Of a stretch of DNA of 64,000 nt, positions 10,222 through 22,500 are shown piece after piece (positions within the stretch are counted from its first letter, which is position 1; each line of letters begins with the position of its first letter). The notes below the pieces were generated by a model. The model did not search any database, was not told the DNA's origin, and was given only the letters and a program-made list of their open reading frames with translations. Origin of the DNA: Avena insularis (Eukaryota; Streptophyta; Magnoliopsida; Poales; Poaceae); contig CM042694.1 of assembly GCA_023614405.1 (NCBI GenBank), positions 479,171,392 to 479,235,391 on the forward strand. The letters run 5' to 3'. A program made the position numbers and the translations under genes.

Positions 10222-11849
10222 AGTAAATCATAGGTTTCTTTGTAGGTTCTTTTGGAGGTACCCATCGGGGGTCAATTAGGAGTATATCGGAAACCACCGA
10301 GCGTTTGGACAACATGTTTAACTTCTTGCTAAGATTTTGCATCTTGACAATTTAATGAAATTTGGTCAAATCTGAGCTACACAGGTAAGAGAACAAGAGG
10401 GAGGCATCGCGAGACTTTCAAAAAAAGAGGTTGTGCAAGAGCAGCACAGAGGAGGACTTGAAGGCAGTGTGATGTCAGAGCAAAGCTATGATGGGATGCT
10501 GACACGAGGTACATGGTACACTCTTCTAGTAGTAAATGTATGTACCTACTACTAGTATATGCACGCAAAATAAGTTGTGTTTTCTCTCTCCTTTGCTGGC
10601 TATCACCATCCATCCTCCATCGATCTCTTCTTTGCAGCTGTGGGTGCGCAGTTCGGCTTGTCTCTTCCTCATCCAAAGCGTGGTGCTACGCAAGTGTGCC
10701 TTGGTATGGCACACCGATCTACTTCCAGCAACTTTTTTTTCTATTCTGAAATTCAAAATAATCATCAACACTAGTACAAAAATGTTCAAAGGTAACAATA
10801 ATTACAAAAAGGTCCTCAGACCACCTTGCGATGACAACAAACCCTAGCACGATAATTTAAGCGTCTCACTCCTCCATAACCTCTAGTTCCAAACAATAAA
10901 TAAAGAATGCCACCACCGCAATTTTCAGACAAAGTGTACCATGCTTTTTACAATTCCCATGTTTTAGGATTATTTAAGCAGACACAGAAAAGTTTTTCAT
11001 TTTATTCATGTTCAATCTTCTTGCTTTTTGATGAGGTTGTTGCATCATAATGCTAGATGTTGTATAGTTTAATCGCTAGGTATTGTATATGCTGATATAA
11101 GGCCGATAGTAAATTACGTGTCACTTTTTTATAGCTAAGACTCATTTATACTATTGAACTTTCTCTAATGCACTTCTTGTAGATTATTAAATTAGACCTA
11201 ATTCGACAAATCGACGGAAAGTCGTTTGAGTGGGTTAAATTAGGTAGAAAATTAAGGCTGGAAAATATAACATGTAATTTATCCAACCACTTTATGTACT
11301 AGTAAATAAACAGCACATGCTATGAACTCTAATTTAGCCATATTAACCGTACTTCGTTCTGAAAAAACATTTACTTCTTTACCATGCTAACATGCACCGA
11401 CCTATACCAAAATATGGACACACCGCCATTATAGATATATAGAGTATGTCCATGACCTTGGTCATTTGCCTTTAAACCTAAGAAAGTTCATATGGAGTAC
11501 ATGGTATAGTAGGCCATACCGTGAAGTGAGTTTTTCTAGTATTTTACTAGTAGAATAAATTAAAGGACAAAGAACGCCCCCCCCAAATTTCGTACAAAGT
11601 GGACAGTTCTTTCTTACAATTTCCCAAGTTTAAGTATTTTTCAAACTCCCAAGCCAAAGCTCCACGCACCTAAATGACTCTATGATGATAAAACGAAATT
11701 AATATATCATGGGCAAACAATAGTTTTGAAAAATGCTAGCACTGATTAGTATTTGCATAACGATAGATTGGTTTGAGTGACCAATCAAGGTCATGGCCAT
11801 ATCCACATCATAGTTTAGGACCACGAGTCTAGCATGATGGGGAAGGTAG
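10222..11849. repeat. Large dispersed duplication, copy 2
   Basis: Direct repeat of 1522-3238, about 8.7 kb away, in the same orientation and collinear apart from small indels. It is followed directly by the second duplicated block (11849-12251). The copies differ by scattered substitutions along their whole length. Confidence 0.85.
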
Positions 11850-12251
11850 TTGAAGGTGGTTGGATGTCAGAGCAAAGTTATGATGGGTTCCTCAAACGAG
11901 GTACTCCTGCCACCTTACAGTGTGCACTCTACTAGTAGTAAATTTCTTAGGACCTATGCACGCAAAACAAATTGTGTATTTTCTATCTCTTTTGCTGCCT
12001 CTCATCTCTCCTCCCCTCTCCCATCACACACTCCCTGACTGATCTCTCCCTTGTCCAGAGCATGGCACTACGCATGTGTGCCTTGGTATGGTGGCTCTAT
12101 GTTTCTCGCGTGTTCGGTAGCCGTGTTGGTGTGAAGTAGGAGGAGTCATAGGAAGGAAAGCACTTTGGTCCTTGGCAATTTTTTCAAACTTCTCTAGTTT
12201 TGAAATTTTCAGTTGCTTCCAAAAAATCAGGAGGGGAGGTTATTGAAAATA
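11849..12251. repeat. Second duplicated block, copy 2
   Basis: Matches 5111-5525, and like that copy it is followed by a unit of the tandem array. Confidence 0.75.
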
Positions 12252-12613
12252 CCAGACATTCGCAGTACTTCTTATCTTATCTTTATCTTGTCTTATCTCT
12301 TACAACACCATACCACTATATAGTGTACAGATAACTTTGAACATTGACCATTTGATAAAGACTGGCAAATCCAAATATTGCTAACCACTGGATCTTCTTT
12401 TCCATTCTTAGCATCTAGAAATTCTATTCATAGTCTTTAGCACAATGAATGCAAGTATGTGCAAACCTGAAAACGCACTCTAATTCTTAGTTTCAGGGAA
12501 CTTTTACTAACTGCATGGACTTGGATGTAATTTTCATTTTATGAGGTCCTTAATGTAACTTGTGCTTCTACTCACTATGTTAACTGAAGCACCTCGCTCC
12601 TACGGGACCTACC
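12252..12613. repeat. Isolated unit of the 370-bp repeat
   Basis: A single full unit (CATTCGCAGTACTTCTTATC at the start, CTCCTACGGGACCTACCA at the end) of the family that forms the six-copy array at 5526-8072. It shows that array expansion happened in only one of the two duplicated segments, or was lost here. Confidence 0.85.
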
Positions 12614-12729
12614 ACGGTTATAAGAAAATGCAACAGAGCCCCAATTATCGCACAAAGTGGACCGTGGTTTCTTATAATTCCATTTTTCAAGCTTCCTAGC
12701 TAACTTCGCACACATCACTGACTTCTTGC

Positions 12730-13430
12730 CAATTTAACAAAATTAGGTCAAACATGAGCTACAAGTAAGCGCGATAGATTGCTCTTGAATTAAATGTCTT
12801 TTCAGAGGAAGATGGGTGCATCTTCTTTTAGTAAACAATGTCATTGGTGTAAGTTTACAACTATCACGAAAGAACATTCTCAGTTTCCAAACATCGCGGG
12901 GGGGTCATTTAATATATCACAAACCACCACCGAGAGTTTTGACAATAGGTTCAACTTCTTGCTAAGATTTTGCATCTTGACAAGTTAAGGAAATTAGGTC
13001 AAACTTGAGGTACACGTAAGTGCGATAGAATGCTCTTGAATTAAATGTCTTTTTGGAGGTAGATGGGTACATCTACTTCTTGTAGTAAACAGTGCCATCG
13101 ATGTAAGTTTCCAACTATCATGAAAGAAAAATCTCAGTTTCCAACCATCATGGGATCATTTAATGTATCACAAACCACCACCGAGAGTTTTCATGATAGG
13201 TACAACTTCTTGCTAAGATTTTGCATCTTGACAACTTAACGAAATTAGGTCAAACTTGAGCTACAAGTAAGCGTGATAGATTGCTCTTGAATTAATTTTC
13301 TTTTTGAAGGTAGATGGGTCCATGTTCTTTTAGTAAGTCATCAGTGTGAGTTTCCTACTAGCAGGAAAGAACATTCTCAATTTTCCCATGTCTGCGAATT
13401 TTAAAAGTTCCTAGCTAACTCTACCGACTC
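12730..13430. repeat. 251-bp tandem repeat, three copies
   Basis: Copies start at 12730, 12981 and 13232 with CAA(T/G/C)TTAA..AAATTAGG. Each carries GAGCTACAAGTAAG or a variant, then TTGCTCTTGAATTAA. The same unit appears in longer form at 3790-4830. The last copy is also found inverted at the right edge of the window (63850-64000). Confidence 0.8.
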
Positions 13431-13747
13431 TTAAATGAGACTTTGTGCCATTTATCGAAATTAGGTCAAATTTGAACTACAAGTAAATTGTAGGTTGCTT
13501 TGAATGTTTTAGAAATAGCTTTTCGGTGGTTTTCTATGTACTAAATTCCTGGTTAGCTGCAATTTTTTTTGGAAATTCTACTCTTTGATGCTCTCGCACT
13601 GCCTCCTGCGTGTTCTCAGTCTTTTCTCTCTCCTAGTTTTTTTTCAACACGGGGGAAACTCCTAGTGGAAATATTGTTCATCATGCGAGAAAGCACCTAT
13701 GTACTCCTACCAAATACGGGAATATCACCACGCCAAATTCTTGCATA

Positions 13748-14014
13748 CTCTCTCCGTCCACAAATAAGTGTACTTCTAATAGCTCTTAGTCTAAGTCAAA
13801 CGTTTTTAAAATTTGACTAGTTTTTAAAACTAATCGAGCAATATATATAACATGAAATGTACATATTATGAAAGTACATTTTAAAACGAATAAACTTGTA
13901 GTACTAGTTTTGTGTCATAAATATTGCTATGTTTATAAATTAAAGTTGGTCGGATATAGTTAAATTTGATTTAGAATAAATGATAGAAGTACACATATTT
14001 AAGGACGGAGGAAG
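13748..14014. mobile_element. Stowaway MITE
   Basis: A 267-bp element with inverted ends CTCTCTCCGTCCACAAATAA and (reverse complement) CTTCCTCCGTCCTTAAATAT, flanked by TA on both sides (13746-13747, 14015-14016). These are the Tc1/mariner-type Stowaway hallmarks. It is present at the same place in CACTA copy B (63322-63586). Confidence 0.85.
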
Positions 14015-14139
14015 TAGCTAAATGCACAAGATATAGCACAACCAACATTCATTACTTATATCATACTTTCTGAGAACTTGAAAGTACGACGAATAAAAAG
14101 GGGTGCGTGCACAACTACTTTGTGGAATATACTTGAGAG

Positions 14140-14202
14140 ATTAAAACGAGGTTGTGCAATATACTTGATAAATCTAAGATATCTATTTTGAGATGGAGGG
14201 AG
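14140..14202 (-). mobile_element. Stowaway-like single end
   Basis: Ends ATCTATTTTGAGATGGAGGGAG followed by TA, a Stowaway terminus read on the minus strand. The partner end is not visible. Copy B has the same end at about 63134. Confidence 0.5.
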
Positions 14203-14301
14203 TATTATTTGGGAGCTAGCCAAATTCAAAATCTCTATCAAGCGGCCAAATTTACTACCTAGGCTATGAGAATCGTAGGTATCCAATGTTGCGTGCAAAA
14301 A

Positions 14302-14622
14302 TCTCTACTACTATAATAGAGCAGTTTTGAATTGGATCCATAGCACGAATCCTGACCGTTGGGCTATTATATCTAATGGTTCAGAGCAGCTGGATTCGTG
14401 TTGAATGAGTAGTACCTAGAGAAAACTCCACCATGTTCTAGAACCATCATGTCACCACCCCCAAAATTTCATAGCACAGTAGGTTGTATTCTCAATATGT
14501 GTAGATAGTTATTATTAATAGACTTAATGTATGCATTTTTTCTCTAACAAGACTATTAACTTAATGTTTGTTAAATCACATTTCATACAGTATATACGTG
14601 TGTGGCACGTGCCTTTTACTAG
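14302..14622 (+). mobile_element. Short non-autonomous Helitron (copy 2)
   Basis: 321 bp, from TCTCTACTACTATAATAGAG to CCTTTTACTAG, inserted between A (14301) and T (14623). A short hairpin, ACGTG (14596-14600) and CACGT (14606-14610), sits 12 bases before the CTAG end. There are no open frames of note. The same element sits at the same place in CACTA copy B. Confidence 0.85.
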
Positions 14623-14694
14623 TATGGATATGTATGATCAGTTGATGTGACTCTCGGCCTTGAATTCCTGGACAGATAGCTTACGGTCTACTAC

Positions 14695-14940
14695 CTTTTT
14701 TATTATTAGATGGACGCTAGCCAAATTCAAAATATGAAACGAGCGGCAAAATCACCCACCGACCTTGAAGCATTTCCCACCCCACCGATTCAAAACCTTT
14801 GAGCCAAAATCTCCCACTGGATAGTACCATTTTTCTATTATTATTAGCTAGACGCTAGCCAAATTCAAATCTCAATCAAGCGGCAATATCACACACCAAC
14901 CTTGAAGCATTTCGCGCCCCTCTGTTTCAAAAAAATTTGT
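14695..14940. repeat. Imperfect tandem duplication
   Basis: Two units of about 130-140 bp, each with TTATTATTAG, GACGCTAGCCAAATTCAAA and CCTTGAAGCATTTC. A third, shorter relative with GAGCTAGCCAAATTCAAAAT is at about 14211-14250. All are mirrored in copy B near 62410-62640 and 63090-63125. Confidence 0.7.
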
Positions 14941-15007
14941 CTTTAGATTTCTTGTTCTACCCATTGTTTAGACGATAGATGGGCATGCTAAAGTCAGTAG
15001 CTCAGGG

Positions 15008-15645
15008 GCATGATCGTAATTATATTTCTATTCACCTTTATGGTCCCGATTTGCGCAGTTTTTCCCACTGGCCGTCCCAAAAATCCCAAGCTCATCTGTC
15101 CCCTCCACGGCCACCGTGCACACCGGCTTGATCTGCGGTCTCGTCCGTCGCTGTGGAGCCACTTCATCGATGCTCATCCACTGGATCTAGTTCACCGGGT
15201 CTCTCTGCCACTGCACCGGAGCTGCGGTGTCATTCACCATGCAAATGGCGTCATCGACCGCCCAAGCTCTGCTTCCTTGATGCCGATGGCCTCATCGACC
15301 GCCCAAGCTCTGCTTCCTCGCTTCCGATGACATCATCGACCGCCCAAGCTCTGCTTCCTCGCTGCCAAAAGCTACCCAATCGTACCGGATCCGCTTCACC
15401 GGTGTCCACCGGATGTGATCTAGTTCAAGGAGTTCCATGTCACCACTCCAGACCAGCTGCACAGCCTTCACCGTTCACTGCACCGGATCTGCCTCGGTGA
15501 CGCTCTCGTCTACCATGCTCAAGGAGGCATCGACCGCCCAAGATCTGCTTCCTCAATGCCAACAGCCATGGCAACCGCAGCACCCTCGGTGACCTGGACA
15601 TCACCCGCACGGTACTAACGATGCTTAGACGCCTCTCCTACCAAG
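15008..15645 (+). other. GC-rich exon-like block in CACTA A
   Basis: A sharp GC-rich island with overlapping open frames (15010-15330 and 15153-15500). It contains a 41-bp unit repeated three times (start points 15253, 15294, 15335; word ATCGACCGCCCAAGCTCTGC), with a fourth partial copy near 15529. It ends in CTACCAAG|GTAACC, a splice-donor-like sequence, followed by an AT-rich stretch. Copy B has the homologous block at 61844-62330, but with different gaps and frames. That argues against a conserved protein. It may be a captured exon or a transposon leader exon. I assign no function. Confidence 0.4.
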
Positions 15646-16179
15646 GTAACCAAATCTCCAACCCATTTTTGTTTTGTCAGCAATATAGCAGGTTCAAGCA
15701 TGTCATAGTGAATTGAATTTTTGTAATTGTGCTACACACCAAGTCAATGCGCACGCCTTTTGTACACACTACATACAAGGTCACTAGACATTTATGTTTG
15801 CATTCGCTGCTCTACAAAATTTAAAGTCATGCACATGTTCTTAGCTACTATGTACAACAGTAATTGTCTGCTACCTTGTAATTCTTGCAAAATCCAAAGT
15901 CAGTGGAAAAAATTAGTGTAGATTCCCTGCTCTATAGTTACTGAATCTATCTGGTTCGTCCTAAGATCAGTTCCTGTTACTATTTCCTCCTTGGCATCCT
16001 TCTGCTATCATGTAGTAGCCGTTTAAACTCTTCACACTAATTCGATTATAATTTTTTTGTTGTAATCTGGTTATTCAAAAGCTGCATCACTAACTATTTT
16101 CTTGTATAGAGCTCAAAATGGAGCAATGAACATGTTGGTTTGCAAGTGACGCCATCATTTCCTTTTCTGGTGATGGTTC

Positions 16180-16880
16180 ATCCGGAGCAACAACATAAAT
16201 GTCCTGTACTATGTAGTTCACTCGTGTTTTGAATTTCTTCTCTAGAAGTTCTCTTATGATGGCATTATAATTTCTATCTGGTTGATTCTTAGCTATGACA
16301 GTAAGAACATGCCATTGTGTAGCTCACCACAAATTCTGAGTCACCCAACGACTCTTGCATTCCAGGAGATACCACTACTTCCATATATATTTGCTGAAAT
16401 GACCTGGATAGTTTATATTTGCTAAAAGTCTAAAAAACACTTTGTTTGATTGCTCATTTCATTCTAGGCACACTTGTCTAATGCTTGTTTGTCATGTTCT
16501 ATAGGTTCACGAGCGATGTCATCATATCTCGCATCTAGTTCTAGTTTGTCCTAAGCAACGACATAACTATCCTCTACTATATATAGTCAATTCGTGGTTT
16601 GCATTCCTACTCTACAAGTGCTCTTATGATGCGGTTATAATTTCTATCTGGTTCATTCTTCGCTACAACAGTAATTTCTATCCGGCTCAGCACAAATTCC
16701 GAGTCACCCAAAGTCTCTTGCATTTTATGGTATACAACTGCTTCCATATATATTTGTTGAAATGACCTGACTAGTTTATATTTGCTGAAATTCTAAGCCA
16801 CACAAACACATTTTTTGATTGCTCGTTGCATGGTAGGCACACTTGTTTAATGCGTGCTTGCTTGTCCTGTTTGTTTGATG
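16180..16880. repeat. Tandem duplication, period about 369 bp
   Basis: TACTAT(G/A)TA at 16207 is matched by TACTATATAT at 16576, and the following 300 bases align. Shared words are TTATAATTTCTATC, GAGTCACCCAA, CTTCCATATATATTTG and TAGGCACACTTGT. The same pair exists in copy B, where the copia element split it. Confidence 0.8.
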
Positions 16881-17436
16881 TGTTGGTCAATAAATTGAAC
16901 CATTGACCAGTTGTAAACTCCAGTTCATAGCTCCTGTCATATCAGTCAAATGAGTAGTTTGTCTTGTTTGATGTATTAACTTGTTATTACTTAGTTTCAG
17001 ACTGCAATTATTGATATTGCCACAGAAGAGTTATGTCTCCTGCAATATAGCTGTCACACTAAAAGGAAGATGCAGGTGATTGATTGAGAAAGCAAATTAA
17101 GGAATCTACTATCAACTCGATTGTCAACTGAAATGCCAAATTTTCTTTCCCTTGAGTTGATAATATGTAATAATTTTAAGAAGTTAGCAGCTGATGTAAT
17201 ATCTAGATAACTCGCATAGGACATGTAGGCATTTAGTTGACGCCGTCCACACATGGCAGTAGTCATTACCGTAACTACGCTAGCCAGGTCGATTACGGAA
17301 AAATATCGTGCTTTGTTATTGGCCCGTCTTGTATTCGGCTGACGATGAACAATAAAAATGCTCGCTAATTATACACCTTTTATGATATTTGCATGGGCTT
17401 TAGAAAGGCCGAAAATGGAAAGACCGTAAACATAAT

Positions 17437-18180
17437 GGGCCGACCCACATGTGGGACCCAGTAACAACTGCATGCCGTAACAGTAAGAGTCCATAAAAGT
17501 AGCAGGCCCGAACAGAAACAGGCCATAACAGTAACATGCCACAATAGTAAAAGGGGCAAGAAACTCTAACAGGATAGAACAGTAACTGGCCAGAGGATTA
17601 ACGAGCTAGAATAGTACCAGACCACAATAGTAAAAGGTCACAACAGTAAAGGGACAAAGCAGTTAAAGGCTAGAATAGTAACGAGGCAGAACAGTAACGA
17701 ACCGTGAAATTTCTAGACGAGAACAGTACATGCCGATGGAATTACCATGCTAGAATAGTAACAAGCCGCCTGTGGGTCTGAACAGTAGACGGCTGGAACA
17801 GTAAAAGGCCAGAACAATAATGAACCTTCTCAAAGAAGGGCCATTAGTAGGCGGCCAACTATGGGCTGCATGAACAGTGATGGGCCGGCAGCAGGCCTAC
17901 TTGGCAGAGGCTGCTAATGGGTTGCACAGTGTTGGACCAATGTGGACCTCCTATAGGCTAAAACAGTATCGGGCCTGAAAGTTTGCAGGCCAAAGTTGGC
18001 TGCATTAATGGGCCCACTTCAAGCAGTGCAGAATGAAACAGTAACAGGCTGTGTACTTATTGGGCTCTCATCATGGGTTGTCCCACTTAATAATTAGCAG
18101 GCCATAACTGGGCCAGGCTTCTACCATGGGTTCTCTGACCATTAACATAGGTAACCAGCCATTAAAGGTGGCTGCCACAT
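17437..18180. repeat. CACTA subterminal repeat array (A)
   Basis: Dozens of short imperfect copies of a word like AACAGTAACAGGCC, some inverted. This type of array is typical of the subterminal regions where CACTA transposase binds. Copy B carries the matching array at about 51530-52240. Binding itself is inferred from known En/Spm-type elements. Confidence 0.75.
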
Positions 18181-18309
18181 GGAAGTTTGCATGACATCAG
18201 CAGTCAACACGGCTTGCGAGAAGATCTATAACGAAACAAGTTTTCATGGCCGAAGGGTGCGATCCGCCATACTTGAAAAAAATCATGGTTGATTTATTTA
18301 TGACGGGGC

Positions 18310-19522
18310 TGATACGTTGCTAACGTATCTATAATTTTTGATGTTCCATGCTTGGTTTTTATCTACTTTCTTATGTTTTGTCCACACTTTGGGGTACTTT
18401 TCATATGATTTCTTGGACTAACCTATTAACAAGAGCCACAGTGCCAGTTGCCTGTTTTCTGCTGTTTTTGGTTCCAGAAAGTCAGAAAATGAATATTCTC
18501 GGAATTGGACCGGACAAAAGCCAAAGTCGTTATTTTCCCGGAAGATTCACGGAGCCAGAAGGAGAGACGAAGGGGGGCCACAGGGTGGCCAAACCACCCC
18601 TAGGCGCGGGTCCCCCCAGGCCGCTCCAGGGCATGGTGTGGGCCCCCTGGCTGGCCACCGACCTCGCCCCTTCGCCTATATATTCCTCCCGATGCAAAAA
18701 CCCTAAATCGTCAAGCCTCTAGCCACGAAAAGTTCCGCAGCGCCGCCACCACCGAAGGGGATATTTGGGGGACAGAAAGTCAATGTTCCGGCACTCTGCC
18801 AGGACGGGGAAGTGCCCCCGAAGCCATCTCCATCAATCTCCACCACCATCTCCATCACCATTGCATATTCCCATGATGAGGAGGGAGTAGTCCTCTCTCG
18901 AGGCTAAGGGTTCTACCAGTAGCTATGTGTTCATATCTCTCTCTATGCGTGATCATATTGTGATCATGAGCTTTGTAATCAAGTAGATCTACCTTGCTAC
19001 TCAAGTGCTTTAATAGATCTCTGCTCTCCCCATGTGTGTGAAGTTGACAGTGTGCACACCATGGTGGCACTTAGGCAAGAGATTACAAATACTTGTTATG
19101 AGTTATATTTGGATTTGGATGTCTTTATGAAATTGTGGTGTTTGTTTGAACCATCTAGTGCTCAAGGTGACAGTGTGGGGTTTTCTAGATGGGAAAGATG
19201 AACTTTGAGGTGTGTTGTTATAGCCCTACCATGGATTAGAGTGTCCAACCGGAGAGTAGTTCAGAGTAGTATCATAAAGAGAAGATATGTATATGAGAGT
19301 GTTCACTAGTGAAAGTATGATCCCTAGGTCTTGTTTCTAAGCACTGAAACACCGTTTGCTATTAGATCCATTACATGTTTGCTTGCTTCTAGCTTTAGTT
19401 CAGTTTTACTTTAGTCTTTTCCATGCCATCAAGCTATTTTTTATCACCGTTACCACTTATAATTATCTATACCACTTGTATTTTACTATCTCTTCGTCGA
19501 ACTAGTGCACCTATACACCTGA
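18310..19522 (+). repeat. Element 1 5' LTR, first part
   Basis: Starts TGATACGTTGC. A TATA box (TATATAT, 18677-18683) follows a GC-rich stretch. The LTR is interrupted at 19522 by the large-LTR element (target duplication CCTGA at 19518-19522) and continues at 28294. The internal 19428-19456 resembles the primer-binding-site junction (see findings). Confidence 0.9.
18677..18683 (+). promoter_or_regulatory. TATA box in element 1 5' LTR
   Basis: TATATAT follows CCCCTTCGCC, a common plant LTR arrangement. The start of transcription would be about 30 bases downstream. The matching part of the 3' LTR is deleted. Confidence 0.55.
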
Positions 19523-22500
19523 TGTAACACCCTCGAATCGGCCCTATGCAAGTTTTAGCGATTTCTGCCAAACCCGCATAGAAACGATTCAAAGATGCCC
19601 ACCAGGCACTTGCGTGTGGGTGGAAAACAAAGTAATAACATTACACAATAGTCCACGATGGAACCCACAGAAACATATATATACAACAACGACTCCATGA
19701 GTCAAGAATACAAATATATACAGTACAAAGATCCAAATCACCTTGAAAACGATACAACATCCGAGTACGGATAAGACGCAAATGGGGCTGAGAGCCCTGA
19801 AGAATAACCAATGGCGTCCATAACCCTGCCCAGGACAAAGCCGGAAGGGTAACCCTGCTAACAACGTCGATCTCAAACCTGCTAAAACAAAAGGGGTGCC
19901 GATAAAGGGCAAAGGAAAAAGAGGAGCGTCAGTACTGAGGCCAGTACATGGGGAGGCTAGAATTCGGCGACTCTCGCCTACATAGGTATGGTGGGCTGAA
20001 GCGGCAGCGAAGCATGCACTAAACAATCTATAGAGACTCGATTCAACTGTCGGCTATTAGAGAGGGATAAGAAAGACCTATTCGGGACCAACCTAATACT
20101 AACACCAATCATACCCATCCTGGTATTTCCCCCTCAAGACCAAACGAGGAAGTCAAACTGAGGAACTCACACAGTTGGCAGTTTTATTCATTCCATTATA
20201 GTTGAAGCACTTACTAGTCAGATATAGATAGCATGAGTCATCCTGATAGCATTAGTAGTGGACAGTTTTAGTTAACCATTCAGTTGTAGTTGCAGTACTT
20301 ACTAGTCAGATATAATTAGCATGTGACATCCCAAACCCAGCAGTTGTTGGCAGTTTTATTTCATTCCATTGGAGTTGTGATACTTACTAGGCAGGTATAA
20401 CATGACATGATACACCCTAGTTCCACCAGTTGTTGGCACTTTTATTATTCATTCCATTGTAGTGAAGCTGATTACTAGCCACATATTAAGTCAAATTTAT
20501 AGCACTACTTTAGTTATGCTTGTCTATGATCGAGATACTATGCTCCATGTCGTCCATAACTGCGGACATGGCTTTCAGAAAGATTTACCATGCAGGGGTG
20601 CACAAATAGCAACACACACACAATCAACCTCGAAAAACCAAATCAAAACCCAACGAGGCTTTCACGACAAAGCAATCACAGGATTCATAAAATATTTCAG
20701 GGGGCCACCCCATTAAGCTACCCGCAACGAAGTTGACCGGCTCCGAGACGGACCCAAGGTTTGCGTCAATGGCTGTAAATGACTGGGAACCCGAAAGTGT
20801 GACTGGGCTTGTCGATACCGCGAAAACACTCCGCAATTCCTAAACAGTACAGGTGCTCCACGCACAATCGTAAATAAAGCAGTAAAGCATGGCATAAGTA
20901 CAGAATCGTAATAAAGCCCCAAACTAGTTTGTGGCCCCAAGAAATAAAAAATGAATCAAGCTCTGGCTAAGAGGGATCCATAGGGTCTCCCGGATGTGGA
21001 TAGTGCGAATAATCAAGGAACAGGTATCAAGTACTCGGGGCCTACGGGACACAAGTGGACATGAAAAACCAAATAGCATATATTACCCACCGGTGCCTCT
21101 TTCATTAGTTAGCCCAGCAATTTAATAGTTGTATTTAAAGTCATGATCCTCTCCATCGTAAAGCATATGACAACATTCCAACAACTGTGTGGTACTTCAC
21201 GACACGGGATCGCACCTGAGCAAGCGACTACGACTCGCAGGACCATCTATCTACCAAACAACAGGTAATAGGAGGTGTCCAAGGCAATATAAAGGCTACA
21301 CAGAATATATCTGGTACGGAACACTAAAGCATCACGACACGGATAGCAATAGATCAACAGGAGGAAATAAAGACTATAAATGCAAAATAGGTAGAAAGGG
21401 GGAGATTGCTCGCCTGGGAAACACTATCGAAGATACGTTATCCAAAGAACTTGTCGATACTCTCCTCCACTCAACGGCCTAATCCGCGAAGAACCAAAGC
21501 ACTAAAAGAAACACCGGATGCACTATTTAATACTACGTCAGAAGATTGGGCATGTTCATGATATGATGCATGACATGGCAAAGATGCAATGCAATTAGGC
21601 AATATTAACTGGAACCAGGGTCTCAACAATTAATTAGGAGGTTCATGTTGTTTATCTACCCCACAATTTAAATATTGAATTAACAAGGCAAAACATGGCA
21701 TCGGTTCTCTACACAAATTTAAATGGAGCCAATATAAGACTAGAATAGCCCGCATATAGCTCCATATTTAATTATTAGGCGAATCGACATAATGCCCCCA
21801 AACCACTCAATATGTATGCGACATGATCAAATTAATATGCAACAATTATATATAGCATTTATAAAATAGGACTCGAAAAGGGTCACACATGAGGGTCGAA
21901 GATCTTGGGGCTCGGAGGGGTTCGAGTTCAGGACCGGTCTTCGGGGAGATCGGTCTTCAGGTCATCGGGTCTTGGGTCTTGGCCATCGAATCTAGGAAGG
22001 AGATCTTATCGAGGGTCTTCGGGGTTTGGTCTTCGAGGTCTCAGCCATCGGATCCGTGAAGAAGGTCATGGTGTCAGTGCGGTAGATCTTGTCGGTTCCA
22101 CCCTGAAGGCCTTGTTGTTCCGGGATGGAGATCATGTCAGAGGGGAACTTGGAGATACTCGGGTCCTCGGGTCCTGACTTGGGCAACACCGATCCTTGGT
22201 GCGAGAAGGAAACAATGATTAACGCTGCGAAACACACATGTCGTGACAGAGATCTTGATGTGTGGCCGAAGGGGAAAAACCTCATTGGCATATTCTACTA
22301 GACGTACACCTGCAGAAGCAAAGCACACAGAGGCAGTCGACGAGGAGGCATCGTCGTGAAGGTGGAAGCAGAGGCGGTGTGGCTCCAGCAAGCTCGGGAG
22401 GCAGCCACAACCGCGTTAGGCGCTGCACCGGCATCGGGTGCTGCAAGAGGGCGCACATGGGGAGGTCGATGACGGAGGGATGGCAGGAGGGCGCTGTAGG

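Larger units (their letters stand above)
13330..18309. mobile_element. CACTA transposon A, interior and right part
   Basis: All of this segment recurs in reverse orientation in copy B (51200-53147 plus 61000-64000). It leads up to the CACTA end that was split off by element 1 and now lies at 41682-41783. It contains a Stowaway, a Helitron, tandem duplications, an exon-like GC block and subterminal repeats. No transposase (TNP2/TNPD-like) is visible. The left terminus is not found, so A may include 1-13330 as well and extend past the window start. The orientation is set by the terminus at 41783, which is the right end. Confidence 0.75.

Noticed and set aside
15010..15500. Two overlapping plus-strand frames as a real gene
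   Set aside because: Made largely of a 41-bp tandem repeat; not conserved in frame in CACTA copy B.
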